Below, piece after piece: positions 1 to 8,575 of a DNA stretch of 64,000 nucleotides. A program made the translations under genes and the position numbers. The notes under the pieces were generated by a model, which did no database searches, had not been told where the DNA came from, and saw only the letters and a program-made list of their open reading frames with translations. Every line of letters begins with the position of its first letter. The first letter of the stretch is position 1. Source of the DNA: Mycolicibacterium tusciae JS617 (GTDB lineage: Bacteria; Actinomycetota; Actinomycetes; Mycobacteriales; Mycobacteriaceae); NCBI RefSeq assembly GCF_000243415.2, contig NZ_KI912270.1, forward strand, positions 2,976,001 through 3,040,000. The letters run 5' to 3'.

Positions 1-767
1 GCGGACGCGAGTCCGGTCAGCTCGGCCAGCGCTGCGCGCAGATCCTCACTCGAGTGAGCGGGTGAAGGGTAGCTGGCCGGATTTGCGTCGCGAAGTTCGG
101 AGAACCATCCGAGCGCCCCTTCGACACGGGGATCGAAGACACGGATCCTTAGAAATCGCAGCGGCACCTGGGCAATCGTGCGGAGCACCACCTGGCGGAT
201 GAGGTCCACCGACGCCTCGTCATCAGCGTGTAGTGCCCAACCGGAATGCTCAAGAAACGGCGCGACGGCAGGTATGCCAGCCTCGGTGAGCCCGAACCGT
301 ACATGGGTGGCTGGACGCGCAGGCTTGCCCGGTACGACATCAGCCCATGCAACACTGGCGGCTCCCGGTGCGACGACCTTCGCCGCTTCCGCGAGGACAT
401 CCGTCGCCGTGCGCCGCCGTTGCTCGAACGAATCGCGCATTGCAGTGAGCGCCGCGTCCTTGCGCTCGGCGACCTGGCGCTGCTGAGCAGCGACATCGGC
501 TTCGTGGCGACGCTGGTCTTCGTCGCCGTGCGTGGCGATGCTTTCCGCGATGCGCCGGGAGTCGCGACGCAGCCGCGACAGTCTGTCGCGCAGCTCGGTT
601 TCGAGAGTGGCCGCAGTGCCGGTATCGGCATTGGACGCTGGCTTTAGTGGGACCGGGGGTTGAATGGGCGAGCTGACGGTGGGCGGAATCGCGGGTGAGC
701 GGCGGAGCGGTGCGGAGGGCTCACCGTCGATATAGATGCGCCGACGACCTCCACCGTCACTCGCCAT
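1..767 (-). CDS. FtsK/SpoIIIE-like large ATPase, N-terminal part (cut by window edge)
   Basis: An uninterrupted minus-strand frame runs from an ATG at 767 to base 1 without a stop, so the gene continues outside the window. The protein begins MASDGGGRRRIYIDGEPSAP, followed by a proline-rich stretch and a charged, arginine/alanine-rich region at about residues 50–120 that is probably coiled coil. The last visible part, around 'RIRVFDPRVEGALGWFSELR', resembles the region ahead of the P-loop in actinobacterial FtsK/SpoIIIE-domain proteins. No Walker motif is inside the window, so the family call is an inference. An in-frame ATG at 776 is an alternative start; the G-run at 777–781 is better spaced for 767. 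Confidence 0.55.
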   Translation of the reverse strand, partial: MASDGGGRRRIYIDGEPSAPLRRSPAIPPTVSSPIQPPVPLKPASNADTGTAATLETELRDRLSRLRRDSRRIAESIATHGDEDQRRHEADVAAQQRQVAERKDAALTAMRDSFEQRRRTATDVLAEAAKVVAPGAASVAWADVVPGKPARPATHVRFGLTEAGIPAVAPFLEHSGWALHADDEASVDLIRQVVLRTIAQVPLRFLRIRVFDPRVEGALGWFSELRDANPASYPSPAHSSEDLRAALAELTGLAS

Positions 768-979
768 CACCAACATCCCCCAGAACGCGAAGCGGTATGG
801 AACCGGTAGACCGCGCTCCGCCTACGCGGTCCGCCGCAATACATCGCCGAGCGGTCGCACCAAAATAACGCCCGTTGACGTTTGCGGCAATACTTTCGGC
901 AATCACCTCGCCGAGTTAGGACGAATAGCCGACAGGCCCCGTGGCCGAGACGGCCAACACCTTCCGCTAAACGCGGCGC

Positions 980-1570
980 TCATCGCCGTTCCATTCCGGT
1001 CGCGAGCCGCATCATCATGTCCGTGAACACCATGTCCGTCTCGATCCCGTCCATCGCGCCGGTCATCTCCAACAACACGAAACCGTGCATCGCCGACCAG
1101 AACTCCAGCGCCGCATAGAACGCGTTCTCTCCTTCGAGTCCGTAGGACGCCAGGACGTCGATCACCGGCGCCGCGGTCCGACGGGTGGCCTCGGTGAATT
1201 CGGGATCGTCCCCCCCGAGGGGCATCCGGGTGAACGCGGAGTATCGACCGGGATGGTGGTGGGCGTAGCTGCGGTAGGCGGCGGCCATGGCCATCACCGC
1301 ATCGTCGCGGGTGCGGCCCTGACCCACGTTGTTGAGCATGTCGATGATGTCCCCGACCACCCGCATACGCACGGTGCGGCGCAGGTCTTCGAGGCTGTGC
1401 ACGTGGTTGTACAGCGAGGGGCCCTTGGTGCCGAGTTGGATCGCCAGCGCATTGATCGTGAGCGCGTCCCAGCCCTCGCGGTCCAAAAATGTCAGCGCCG
1501 CGTTGACGATCGAATCGCGGCTAAGCCGCGCGGGACGCCGTCCCTGCGTGCTCGACGGCTGAGCTGCCAT
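980..1570 (-). CDS. TetR family transcriptional regulator
   Basis: Predicted 196-residue DNA-binding repressor. The N-terminal helix-turn-helix lies at about residues 35–62 (core 'LAIQLGTKGPSLYNHVHS'), typical of TetR proteins, and the C-terminal part ('FYAALEFWSAMHGFVLLEM') looks like the TetR_C ligand domain found with WHG motifs. The start at 1570 was chosen over a longer frame to 1624 because AAAGGAG lies just upstream. The gene lies downstream of and co-oriented with the LprB/LprC-like pair. A 6-bp-arm inverted repeat at 1615–1633 is a possible autoregulatory site. The ligand and target genes cannot be read from the sequence. Confidence 0.88.
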   Translation of the reverse strand: MAAQPSSTQGRRPARLSRDSIVNAALTFLDREGWDALTINALAIQLGTKGPSLYNHVHSLEDLRRTVRMRVVGDIIDMLNNVGQGRTRDDAVMAMAAAYRSYAHHHPGRYSAFTRMPLGGDDPEFTEATRRTAAPVIDVLASYGLEGENAFYAALEFWSAMHGFVLLEMTGAMDGIETDMVFTDMMMRLATGMERR

Positions 1571-1614
1571 GTACGCGTCGCTCCTTTCGGGTTCGCAGGG
1601 AACCAGGTGACGCC

Positions 1615-1633
1615 AAACTAACACCTCTAGTTT
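1615..1633. promoter_or_regulatory. inverted repeat upstream of tetR, possible operator
   Basis: AAACTA, a 7-nt spacer and TAGTTT form a perfect dyad 45 bases upstream of the TetR start. TetR regulators often bind such dyads ahead of their own gene. The arms are short, so this is weak evidence. Confidence 0.35.
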
Positions 1634-1651
1634 TTCCTGGTCAGGTCCCTC

Positions 1652-2188
1652 TCAGTTGACGCGGTCCTGACTGAGCTGGGCGAGCCGCTCGGTGACTGCG
1701 CACAGATCGGGCAGGGTCCCCGGGTTCAGCGTCTGGATCGACCAGGTGATGACGTCACCGCCCTTGGCGACGTAGATACTGCAGGCGTTGCCGTCGTAGG
1801 CCTTGAAACCCTTGTTGCCGTCCAGCGACAATTCGGTCAGCTTGCGTCCGGCGCTCTGCTCCAGCGACCGCTCGGTGTCCATGTCGCTGCCGCGATACCA
1901 CCATGTCGAGATCCCCATGCCGGCGCCGACCGTGCCGAATACCGCATTCTCCTGCCAAAAGCATCCGGCGTCGCTGACCACCGCCCTGGTGAACGTCGCC
2001 GGACCGGCCGCCGCGGCGATGTCCGCATCGGTGATGCCGTTGCAGTCGCCGCTGCGGAAGCCCGCGTCCGCAGTAGCCGTAGCCGGGGCCGAGGGCGCCG
2101 CACGCTCCCCCGAGTGCGCGCAGCCGACGAGGGCGGCTGACACCGCGGCCGACGCCACCAACCACGACACTGCTTTTCGCGCACTCAT
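1652..2188 (-). CDS. LprB-like DUF3558 lipoprotein
   Basis: A 178-residue exported lipoprotein. The start at 2188 gives MSARKAVSWLVASAAVSAAL followed by the lipobox VGCA, so the mature protein would begin at that cysteine and be anchored in the membrane. The conserved core (CNGITDADI, GCFWQE, WWYRGSDMDTERSLE, a late paired cysteine) resembles the DUF3558/LprB proteins of mycobacteria. The ATG overlaps the stop of the upstream lipoprotein gene by one base (TGATG), so the two are almost certainly translationally coupled. A longer frame reaching 2320 has no signal peptide and was rejected. The function of the family is unknown. Confidence 0.8.
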   Translation of the reverse strand: MSARKAVSWLVASAAVSAALVGCAHSGERAAPSAPATATADAGFRSGDCNGITDADIAAAAGPATFTRAVVSDAGCFWQENAVFGTVGAGMGISTWWYRGSDMDTERSLEQSAGRKLTELSLDGNKGFKAYDGNACSIYVAKGGDVITWSIQTLNPGTLPDLCAVTERLAQLSQDRVN

Positions 2189-2766
2189 CACAAGTCCGAC
2201 CGCAGGGTGGCCGACAGCAGTTTCTCGGCATCCTGACAGGGGTCGCCGCCGCTGGACTTGCCGCGGAACTGCACCCACCAACTCAGCACGCCTGTGCCGG
2301 CCGCAGCCGTGGCAGAGCATCCCGCTCCGGTGGTGTCACGCCGCGCCAGAAACGCCTCATGTCGTTCGACGTCTTTATCGGTGACCGTCGCGCCGCGTTC
2401 GGTCGCCACCTCCCGCTCGCGCTCCAGGCTGCCGGACTCGAACCATGAGAACGTCACGTCGACCACCTGAGGCGCTCCGGCGCCTGCATCGGATCCGGTC
2501 TCCCCCCGCGTCAGCACGTACTGGCAGACGGCGCCGCTATAGGGACGAACCACGTGATCGGCGGACAGCGTTTCCTGGACGGACACGTCGAGCAGAAGTC
2601 CGCATCGATCATCGACATAGCCGTAGCTGCGGGTGGGATCGGGTACGGCGGGATGCGCCCGTCGCGGGATACCGCTGACGGTCGAAGAACATCCCGCAAC
2701 GATTGCCGCCGCTGTGACCGCCGCGGCAGCAACCCGATTGACACGCCAACGCATCGCACCTGACAC
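2188..2766 (-). CDS. LprC-like DUF3558 lipoprotein
   Basis: A 192-residue lipoprotein with a positively charged start, a hydrophobic segment and lipobox IVAGC at about residues 21–25. The core 'VTFSWFESGSLEREREVA' and the later 'GVLSWWVQFRG' resemble the LprC side of the LprB/LprC pair of M. tuberculosis (recalled, not searched). It is the first gene of a two-gene unit with the LprB-like gene, which follows with a one-base overlap. The pair probably acts together at the cell envelope; no catalytic motif is visible. Confidence 0.8.
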   Translation of the reverse strand: MSGAMRWRVNRVAAAAVTAAAIVAGCSSTVSGIPRRAHPAVPDPTRSYGYVDDRCGLLLDVSVQETLSADHVVRPYSGAVCQYVLTRGETGSDAGAGAPQVVDVTFSWFESGSLEREREVATERGATVTDKDVERHEAFLARRDTTGAGCSATAAAGTGVLSWWVQFRGKSSGGDPCQDAEKLLSATLRSDL

Positions 2767-2843
2767 GCTACCCAGCCCCCACGCGAATAGCGACTTGGAC
2801 GAACACGGCCATCACCTGGGCGCGAGCCCGTACTCTCTCCCCC

Positions 2844-3287
2844 ATGATCTGGAGTCTTGTGGCCCGGGCTGTGGCGGCATGTTTCATTGCCCTGCCCGTA
2901 GCGATGGCCGTCGGAGTTCCTGGCGCAGGCGCGCAACCGCCTGGGGTCTGCAACCCGTACCTGCGGCAGTGCGCCGGCAACGTTGTCGTCGGCGACGACG
3001 TCCAGGGCAACACCCACATCACCGGTAACGGGCTCAAGCAAACGATCGACTGCAACAACCGCACGCTGCTGGTGAACGGCGGGGGTAACCAGATCACCGC
3101 GCTGGGAACCTGCTGGGGCGTGACCGTCCAGGGCAACGGGAACTTCGTCGTCGCCGACAACGTGATCAACGACGTGACCGTGTACGGCTGGGATCAGACC
3201 GTCCTCTACAAGAACGGCGCGCCAGCCATCTGGGATCGCGGCCGCGAACTGGGCATGACGAACGTCGTCAACCGGCTGGCCGGATGA
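2844..3287 (+). CDS. secreted DUF3060 protein
   Basis: A 147-residue exported protein with a Sec signal peptide (cleavage near residue 30, after PGAGA). The mature part has the short, Asn/Gly/Thr-rich beta repeats of DUF3060 (GNTHITGNGLKQTIDCNNRT, then LLVNGGGNQI), which suggests a small right-handed beta-helix. It is divergent from the lipoprotein pair and overlaps the next gene by four bases (ATGA). The family function is unknown; the export signal and the coupling to a lipoprotein paralogue suggest a surface role. Confidence 0.8.
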   Translation: MIWSLVARAVAACFIALPVAMAVGVPGAGAQPPGVCNPYLRQCAGNVVVGDDVQGNTHITGNGLKQTIDCNNRTLLVNGGGNQITALGTCWGVTVQGNGNFVVADNVINDVTVYGWDQTVLYKNGAPAIWDRGRELGMTNVVNRLAG

Positions 3288-3688
3288 TGAGGCGCGCAAC
3301 CGCAGTGGGCATCGCCGCCGCGGCGGCCGCCATCGTGCTCGCCGGCTGCGGCTCGGAGAGCTCGGACACCAAGACGCCGACCGCGACCGCGGGCTCATCG
3401 GGTGCGCAGGTCGAAGTCGGCAACACGATCAACTACGGGTCGTTCGGCACCACCGCCGACATCGATTGCGCAGACGGCAAGTCGCTCAACATCGGCGGGT
3501 CCAACAACACGCTGACCGTCAAGGGCACCTGCGCCAACGTCAATATCGGCGGTGCCGACAACAAGGTCACGTTCGAACGCGTCGACAAAGAGATCAGTGT
3601 TGTCGGCCTGAACAACACCGTGACCTACTCCGAGGGCGAACCAAAGGTCAACGACACCGGTTCGAACAACAAGATCGGCAAGGGCTAG
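3284..3688 (+). CDS. DUF3060 lipoprotein
   Basis: A 134-residue lipoprotein: short basic start, hydrophobic segment and lipobox LAGC at about residues 19–22, a Ser/Thr-rich linker, then DUF3060 repeats (LNIGGSNNTLTVKGTC, VNIGGADNKVTFE). It starts inside the stop of the preceding secreted DUF3060 gene (ATGA overlap), so the two paralogues are made together, one free and one lipid-anchored. It ends three bases before the stop of the convergent crotonase gene. Confidence 0.82.
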   Translation: MMRRATAVGIAAAAAAIVLAGCGSESSDTKTPTATAGSSGAQVEVGNTINYGSFGTTADIDCADGKSLNIGGSNNTLTVKGTCANVNIGGADNKVTFERVDKEISVVGLNNTVTYSEGEPKVNDTGSNNKIGKG

Positions 3689-3691
3689 CTC

Positions 3692-4465
3692 CTACGCGCT
3701 CGCGCCGTGCCTACCCGCGCCGGCCGCGAATCGCGCAGCGCCTTCCAGTGATTCGGCGGCCACGCGCGACATACTGCCGAACTCGAAGTCCATCGCGTCG
3801 GCTTCCGGTGCACCCCACTGATGGAGCATCGAAAGGCGATCAGCGCGCATGCACTGCTGGGGCAGCGCCGCGAGTTCGGCCGCAAGCTGCTCGGCCCGCT
3901 GGCGCGCTTGGCCTTTCGGCACGACCCTGTTCGCGAGGCCGATCTCGTATGCCTCGTTGGCATCGACAGCGCGTCCGGTGAGAATGAGGTCCATCGCCCG
4001 GCTGTGTCCGATCAGCCGCGGCAGTCGCACGGTGCCGCCGTCGATGAGCGGCACGCCCCAGCGGCGGCAGAATACGCCCATGACGGCGTCCTCCTCGACG
4101 ACGCGCATGTCGCACCACAGCGCCAATTCCAGTCCACCCGCGACGGCGTGGCCGCTCACCGCGCCGATCACCGGCTTCGACAGCACCATCCGGCTTGGCC
4201 CCATCGGTCCGGGACCGCTGCGGTGTACCGGGTTGGCGTCTTCAGTTCCGAATGCCTTGAGATCAGCTCCCGCACAGAATGTTCCGTTGTCACCCCAGAG
4301 GACCGCGACGGCAGCCGATTCGTCCTTGTCGAACTCGTCGAAGGCGGTGTACAGCCCGGCCGCCGCGGGGCCGTTGACCGCATTGCGCGCCTCGGGCCGA
4401 TTCATGATGACCGTGGTCACCGGCCCGTTCTTCTCGACCCGCACGCCACCCAATTCCCCGGTCAT
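3692..4465 (-). CDS. echA5: enoyl-CoA hydratase/isomerase family protein (EchA5-like)
   Basis: A 257-residue crotonase-fold protein. Visible are the CoA/oxyanion-hole motifs GTFCAGADLKAFG (about residues 60–72) and GHAVAGGLELALWCD (about 104–118) and the C-terminal helix. The two glutamates used by classical enoyl-CoA hydratases are not obvious: the usual 'PE…' region reads FCRRWGVPLIDGG and the second position reads RAMDLILTG (Asp). The exact reaction is therefore open. The symbol follows order and length: in M. tuberculosis the run is fadE8, echA4, a PaaX-type regulator, echA5. It overlaps the regulator gene by four bases (ATGA). Confidence 0.85.
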   Translation of the reverse strand: MTGELGGVRVEKNGPVTTVIMNRPEARNAVNGPAAAGLYTAFDEFDKDESAAVAVLWGDNGTFCAGADLKAFGTEDANPVHRSGPGPMGPSRMVLSKPVIGAVSGHAVAGGLELALWCDMRVVEEDAVMGVFCRRWGVPLIDGGTVRLPRLIGHSRAMDLILTGRAVDANEAYEIGLANRVVPKGQARQRAEQLAAELAALPQQCMRADRLSMLHQWGAPEADAMDFEFGSMSRVAAESLEGAARFAAGAGRHGASA

Positions 4466-5190
4466 GTCGCCTCCATCAACTCATCGTCACGCCGCGAAGT
4501 CAGTTCCGCGGCAAAGGTGTTGTACGCCTGGCGCAATGGTGCACCGGGCCAATCGTCGGGCAGCAACTCGCTGGGCAGCACCGGGTCGGTGAGCAAGTGT
4601 CGAACCATCGAAGCGGCGGTGACGAATCGGCCGGGAATGTCAGCGGCCGAGTTCATTTCGTCAAGCAATTCATGCCCGATACGAGCCCACCCCGGCAGGT
4701 CCCACAGCCGTCCGGCGAGATCCGCGGGGTCGTCGTCGCGGGTGTGCAGCTCCCGACCGCGTTGGAGAACCTCGGCGGGCAACGCGGTGTCGAGGTTGTC
4801 GGGACGCAACCACACGCCTTCACGGAGCTCACCGAACCTGTTGTGCTGCATAGTGGTCCGCAGCGCCGCACGGGTGCGTGGGTCGGTGCCGACGCCGGTG
4901 ATCACCAGCGTCTTCCATGTACCGTCCCACGCGCGCAGCCGCGGGTTGATCGCGTCGTCCTGGCGCCGCTGCCTGCCCAGCAGCCGGTCGGACAGCCGGT
5001 AGCCGTCCTCGGACCGCACCAGGTCGCCCGCGCTCACCATCCTGGTCAACGCCACCCGCACCGTCGGCTCTTTGATGTCGAAATCGGCGGTGAGCCTGAT
5101 GAGTTCGCTCGCGGTGGCCCAGGCCGGATGCGCCCCGAGTAGCACGCTCAGCACGACCGAGCGGGCCGTCATCCGCGCAAGCGTCGGCAT
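4462..5190 (-). CDS. PaaX family transcriptional regulator
   Basis: A 242-residue regulator. The N-terminal part ('FDIKEPTVRVALTRMVSAGDLVRSEDGYRLSDR') is a winged helix like that of PaaX, the phenylacetyl-CoA-responsive repressor, and the rest matches the PaaX C-terminal region in length and in 'DGTWKTLVITG'. It lies between two crotonase genes, with a four-base overlap to echA5 downstream and two bases after the echA4 stop, so it is probably co-transcribed with fadE8–echA4–echA5 and may sense an acyl- or aryl-CoA of that pathway. The ligand is inference. Confidence 0.85.
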   Translation of the reverse strand: MPTLARMTARSVVLSVLLGAHPAWATASELIRLTADFDIKEPTVRVALTRMVSAGDLVRSEDGYRLSDRLLGRQRRQDDAINPRLRAWDGTWKTLVITGVGTDPRTRAALRTTMQHNRFGELREGVWLRPDNLDTALPAEVLQRGRELHTRDDDPADLAGRLWDLPGWARIGHELLDEMNSAADIPGRFVTAASMVRHLLTDPVLPSELLPDDWPGAPLRQAYNTFAAELTSRRDDELMEAT

Positions 5191-5192
5191 TC

Positions 5193-6131
5193 CTAAACCC
5201 CGGACGCCTTACGGCCGTGATCGCCGAACGGCTCGTCACGCTGTCGGACGGCCTCGCGGAAACCGTGTTCGCGAGATTGCGCGACGAACGCATGGCCCTC
5301 AGGGGTGTGCCGGGCAACGCCGTCGAAGACCGTCGAGATCATCGCGCTGTTGGATACCCCTTGGTTGAACAGCGCGGAGTTCATCGCGAGCTTCACCATG
5401 ATCAGCTGGTTGATCGGGACGGCGGCGATCCGCTCTACCAGGCGCTCTGTGCGTTCGTCGAGGTCCTCCGGAGCGGGCGCCTCCACGGCGAGTCCCCATT
5501 CTGCGGCCTGGGCCCCGGTGATGGAATCACCGGTCAGCAGAAGGCGTTTGGCGCGCTGGTCACCGAGCCGATGCGCCCACATCCCCGCGGCGGGCACACC
5601 CCAGACCCGGGTGGGCGGATAGCCGATCTTGGCGTCGGCGGCCGCGATGACCTGGTCGGCGTGCAGCGCGATGTCGGTGCCACCTGCCACGCAGTAGCCG
5701 TGGATCTTGACCACCGTCGGCTTGTCGGCGTGCAACAGACTGGAGAAGCCGCGAACGAACCGGCTCATCATCTGGTAGTCGATCATCGGATCCCACGGCT
5801 GATCGGGTAGATGGTTGATCGCCTGAGTCTTGCCGGACAGCACGGTGTCTTTATAGGGGCTGCCACCTCCCGCCGACGAGGAACCCTCGGCGTACGCGGA
5901 GAGGTCGAAGCCCGCGCAAAAGCCTTCGCCGCGACCGGAAACGAGGATCACGTGCACGTTGGGGTCGAGGTCCGCGCGTTCGACGAGCGCGGACAACTCC
6001 AGCGGCGTGTCGGCGACAATCGCGTTGCCCTTCTCGGGCCGGTTGAACGTGATGCGCGCGACCCGATCGGTGACCTCATAGGTCATCGTCTTCAAGTTGT
6101 CGAAATCAACGGGCCGAATCGCGTGCGTCAC
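5193..6131 (-). CDS. echA4: enoyl-CoA hydratase/isomerase family protein (EchA4-like)
   Basis: A 312-residue crotonase. The GTG at 6131 was chosen because it overlaps the fadE8 stop (GTGA) and gives the length remembered for M. tuberculosis EchA4; an internal ATG at 6086 would give 297 residues. Motifs: GRGEGFCAGFDLSAY and GYCVAGGTDIALHAD, which build the acyl-CoA site. The classical catalytic Glu positions are replaced (YPPTRVWGVPAAG and QRAKRLLLTG), so ordinary hydratase activity is doubtful. Part of the fadE8 operon. The much longer frame reaching 6611 runs over fadE8 and is not real. Confidence 0.85.
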   Translation of the reverse strand: MTHAIRPVDFDNLKTMTYEVTDRVARITFNRPEKGNAIVADTPLELSALVERADLDPNVHVILVSGRGEGFCAGFDLSAYAEGSSSAGGGSPYKDTVLSGKTQAINHLPDQPWDPMIDYQMMSRFVRGFSSLLHADKPTVVKIHGYCVAGGTDIALHADQVIAAADAKIGYPPTRVWGVPAAGMWAHRLGDQRAKRLLLTGDSITGAQAAEWGLAVEAPAPEDLDERTERLVERIAAVPINQLIMVKLAMNSALFNQGVSNSAMISTVFDGVARHTPEGHAFVAQSREHGFREAVRQRDEPFGDHGRKASGV

Positions 6132-7756
6132 CCCTTCACCAAAGCACGTTCGAGGATCGGCGCGAGATCCAGCCCGGTGGGCATGGTTCCGAACGCGCCG
6201 CCCCACGCACCGCCCAGCCGGGTCGCCAGGAATGCCTCGGCGACGGCGGGATGGCCGTGACGGACCAGCAGGGAACCCTGCAGCGCCAGGCTGATGTCCT
6301 CGGCGACCTTGCGGGCGCGGTACTGAATGGACTCGAGGTCGCCCAGTGCGGGCCGCAACCCGTCGACGTGGGCATCCAGGCGCTGATCCTGACCCGCCGT
6401 GCGAGACAGCTCGTCGAACAGCACGTCGATGCACTCCGGTCGGGTTGCCATGGCGCGCAACGTGTCCAACGCGCTGACGTTGCCCGACCCCTCCCAGATG
6501 CCCATCAGCGGCGCTTCGCGGTAGAGCCTCGGCATGCCGGACTCCTCGACGTAGCCGTTGCCGCCAAGGCACTCCATCGCCTCCCCGGCGTGCGGGGTGG
6601 CGCGCTTGCACACCCAGTACTTGGCAGCCGCCAGGCCGATGCGGCGCAGCATCGTCTCACGCTCGTCACCACGCACCGCGGCGTCGGTGGCACCGGCCAT
6701 CCGCATCGCGAGGATGGTCGCGGCCTCGGCCTCGACCGCGAGATCGGCCAGCACGTTACGCATCAGCGGCTGATCGATCAGATACTCGCCGAACGCCTTT
6801 CGATGCTGTGCGTGGTGGATCGCGCGGGCCAGACCGCTGCGCATACTGGTCGCGCTGCCCAGCGTGCAGTCCAGCCGGGTGAGGTTGACCATCTCGATGA
6901 TCGTGGGCACGCCGCGGCCCTCCTCGCCGACGAGCCACGCCGTGGCGCCGTCGTACTCCACCTCACTGGAGGCGTTGGCGTGGTTGCCGAGCTTGTCCTT
7001 GAGCCGTTGCAGGAACATCCGGTTGCGGCTGCCGTCGGGCAGGATCCGCGGCAGGAAGAAGCAGGACAGACGCTTGGGTGCTTGTGCGAGAACGAGGAAG
7101 ATGTCGCACATCGGCGCCGACGTGAACCACTTGTGGCCGGTCAGGCTGTAACTGCCGTCGGCGTTGCGCACCGCCTCCGTGGTGCCCGCCCGTACATCGG
7201 ACCCGCCCTGCTTCTCGGTCATCGACATGCCCGCGGTGATACCGGCCTTGGCCGTCGACACCTTCAACTCGGGGTCGTACTCACGACTGGTCAGCAGAGG
7301 CTCGTAGACCTTCGCCAGTTCGGCGTTGTGGCGCAGCGCCGGCACGACGGCGTAGGTCATCGATATCGGGCAGACGTGGCCGGCTTCGGGAGTCCAGACC
7401 GACATCTTGGCCGCCCGCACGACGTGGGCGCCGGTGCGATCGTCGGCCCACGGCGCGGCGTGCAGGCCGTGGCCGATCGCCGTCGTCATCAGCTCGTGGT
7501 AGGCCGGGTCGTACTCGACCTCGTCGACGCGGTGACCGTACCGGTCATGGGTGCGCAGAATCGGCTGGTTGCGGTCGGCCAGCTCACCCCAGCGCTGCGC
7601 CTGCCTCGAGCCCGCAATCGCGCCGAGATCGGTGACCTCGTCGACGCCCCACTGGCCGCCCTCGCGGATCAGCGCCTCGGCGAGCACCGGGGCCGTGGCC
7701 GGGTTGTAGTCCTCCAGCGGCGGAACTTGATTGGTGACGACATGCGTATCTGCCAT
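6128..7756 (-). CDS. fadE8: acyl-CoA dehydrogenase, AidB type (FadE8-like)
   Basis: A 542-residue flavoprotein of the acyl-CoA dehydrogenase superfamily. Length and the N-terminal extension fit the AidB/FadE8 branch rather than the usual 380-residue enzymes. Motifs include GMSMTEKQGGSDVRAGTT (FAD/substrate loop) and, near the C-terminus, ECLGGNGYVEE and GIWEGSGNV, which hold the flavin contact and probable catalytic base region. It heads a tightly overlapping unit with echA4, a PaaX-type regulator and echA5, pointing to oxidation of an acyl- or aryl-CoA. The start at 7756 follows a 54-base gap from the upstream hydrolase. Substrate unknown. Confidence 0.93.
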   Translation of the reverse strand: MADTHVVTNQVPPLEDYNPATAPVLAEALIREGGQWGVDEVTDLGAIAGSRQAQRWGELADRNQPILRTHDRYGHRVDEVEYDPAYHELMTTAIGHGLHAAPWADDRTGAHVVRAAKMSVWTPEAGHVCPISMTYAVVPALRHNAELAKVYEPLLTSREYDPELKVSTAKAGITAGMSMTEKQGGSDVRAGTTEAVRNADGSYSLTGHKWFTSAPMCDIFLVLAQAPKRLSCFFLPRILPDGSRNRMFLQRLKDKLGNHANASSEVEYDGATAWLVGEEGRGVPTIIEMVNLTRLDCTLGSATSMRSGLARAIHHAQHRKAFGEYLIDQPLMRNVLADLAVEAEAATILAMRMAGATDAAVRGDERETMLRRIGLAAAKYWVCKRATPHAGEAMECLGGNGYVEESGMPRLYREAPLMGIWEGSGNVSALDTLRAMATRPECIDVLFDELSRTAGQDQRLDAHVDGLRPALGDLESIQYRARKVAEDISLALQGSLLVRHGHPAVAEAFLATRLGGAWGGAFGTMPTGLDLAPILERALVKG

Positions 7757-7810
7757 GCCGCCGATATTACACTTTTTCGACAGCCGAACAATAGACGTAA
7801 CACGGACCGC

Positions 7811-8563
7811 TTACCGCTGAAGGCGCGCAGCGACCACCTCGAGCACCGGTTCGGCGGCGGCGAAGAACGAACCGATGTGTGCCTGGCCTTCGATGAGGTC
7901 AACGGTCGCATCGAGAGCTTCCGCGTCAGCACGCACATGCGGCACGATCCAGTCTTCGGAACCCACGTAACATGTCGCACGGCAGCCGATCGTCGCCGGG
8001 TCGATGTATCGCGTAGGACGCAGGGAGCCCTCGATCGCCGCGGCCACCGCAAGCGGGTCATTGCCCGCCTCGAACATCTCCCGCAGGCCGGGGTCGGTGA
8101 CACCGAGTGCCTGCCAAAGTGCCGACCAGTCGCCGCGCCGCAGGAAGTGCGCCAGGGGTCGCAGCAGTCTGCCGACCTCCTCGTCGTGGGCGCCCATCGC
8201 ATAGGCGCCGACCACAATGTGGTCCACCCTCTCGGGGTGACGGGAGGCGAGGTTGCACGCAAGCCATCCCCCGCGCGAATACCCCCAGGCGGTCACGCGG
8301 TCGATCCCCTCGGCATCGAGCACCGCGACAAGGTCGGCCGTCACCCCCGCGGCAACGTAGGCGTCGGCGTCGTGCGGGACGTCACTGGCCCCATGGCCGA
8401 GCGGGTCGACATTGATGACGCGCCAATCCCGGACAAGCGCCTCGCAGTATCCGAAGTCACGCCAGTGCCGGGCCGCGCACAACGTCCCGGCGATCAGCAG
8501 CAGAGGGGGTCCGTCGCCGTCCACGGTGTAGTCGATCCGGTAGCCGCGCGACTCAACAGCCAT
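7811..8563 (-). CDS. alpha/beta hydrolase
   Basis: A 250-residue soluble alpha/beta hydrolase. The oxyanion region (PPLLLIAGTLCAARHWRDFG), the Asp/Gly loop (VDPLGHGASD) and the nucleophile elbow GYSRGG (Ser near residue 95) are clear; the late histidine is probably in 'GQAHIGSFF'. No signal peptide. It lies 12 bases after the PAP2 membrane protein gene and 54 bases before fadE8, all on the same strand. Substrate cannot be assigned. Confidence 0.85.
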   Translation of the reverse strand: MAVESRGYRIDYTVDGDGPPLLLIAGTLCAARHWRDFGYCEALVRDWRVINVDPLGHGASDVPHDADAYVAAGVTADLVAVLDAEGIDRVTAWGYSRGGWLACNLASRHPERVDHIVVGAYAMGAHDEEVGRLLRPLAHFLRRGDWSALWQALGVTDPGLREMFEAGNDPLAVAAAIEGSLRPTRYIDPATIGCRATCYVGSEDWIVPHVRADAEALDATVDLIEGQAHIGSFFAAAEPVLEVVAARLQR

Positions 8564-8575
8564 GCCCGGATCCGA

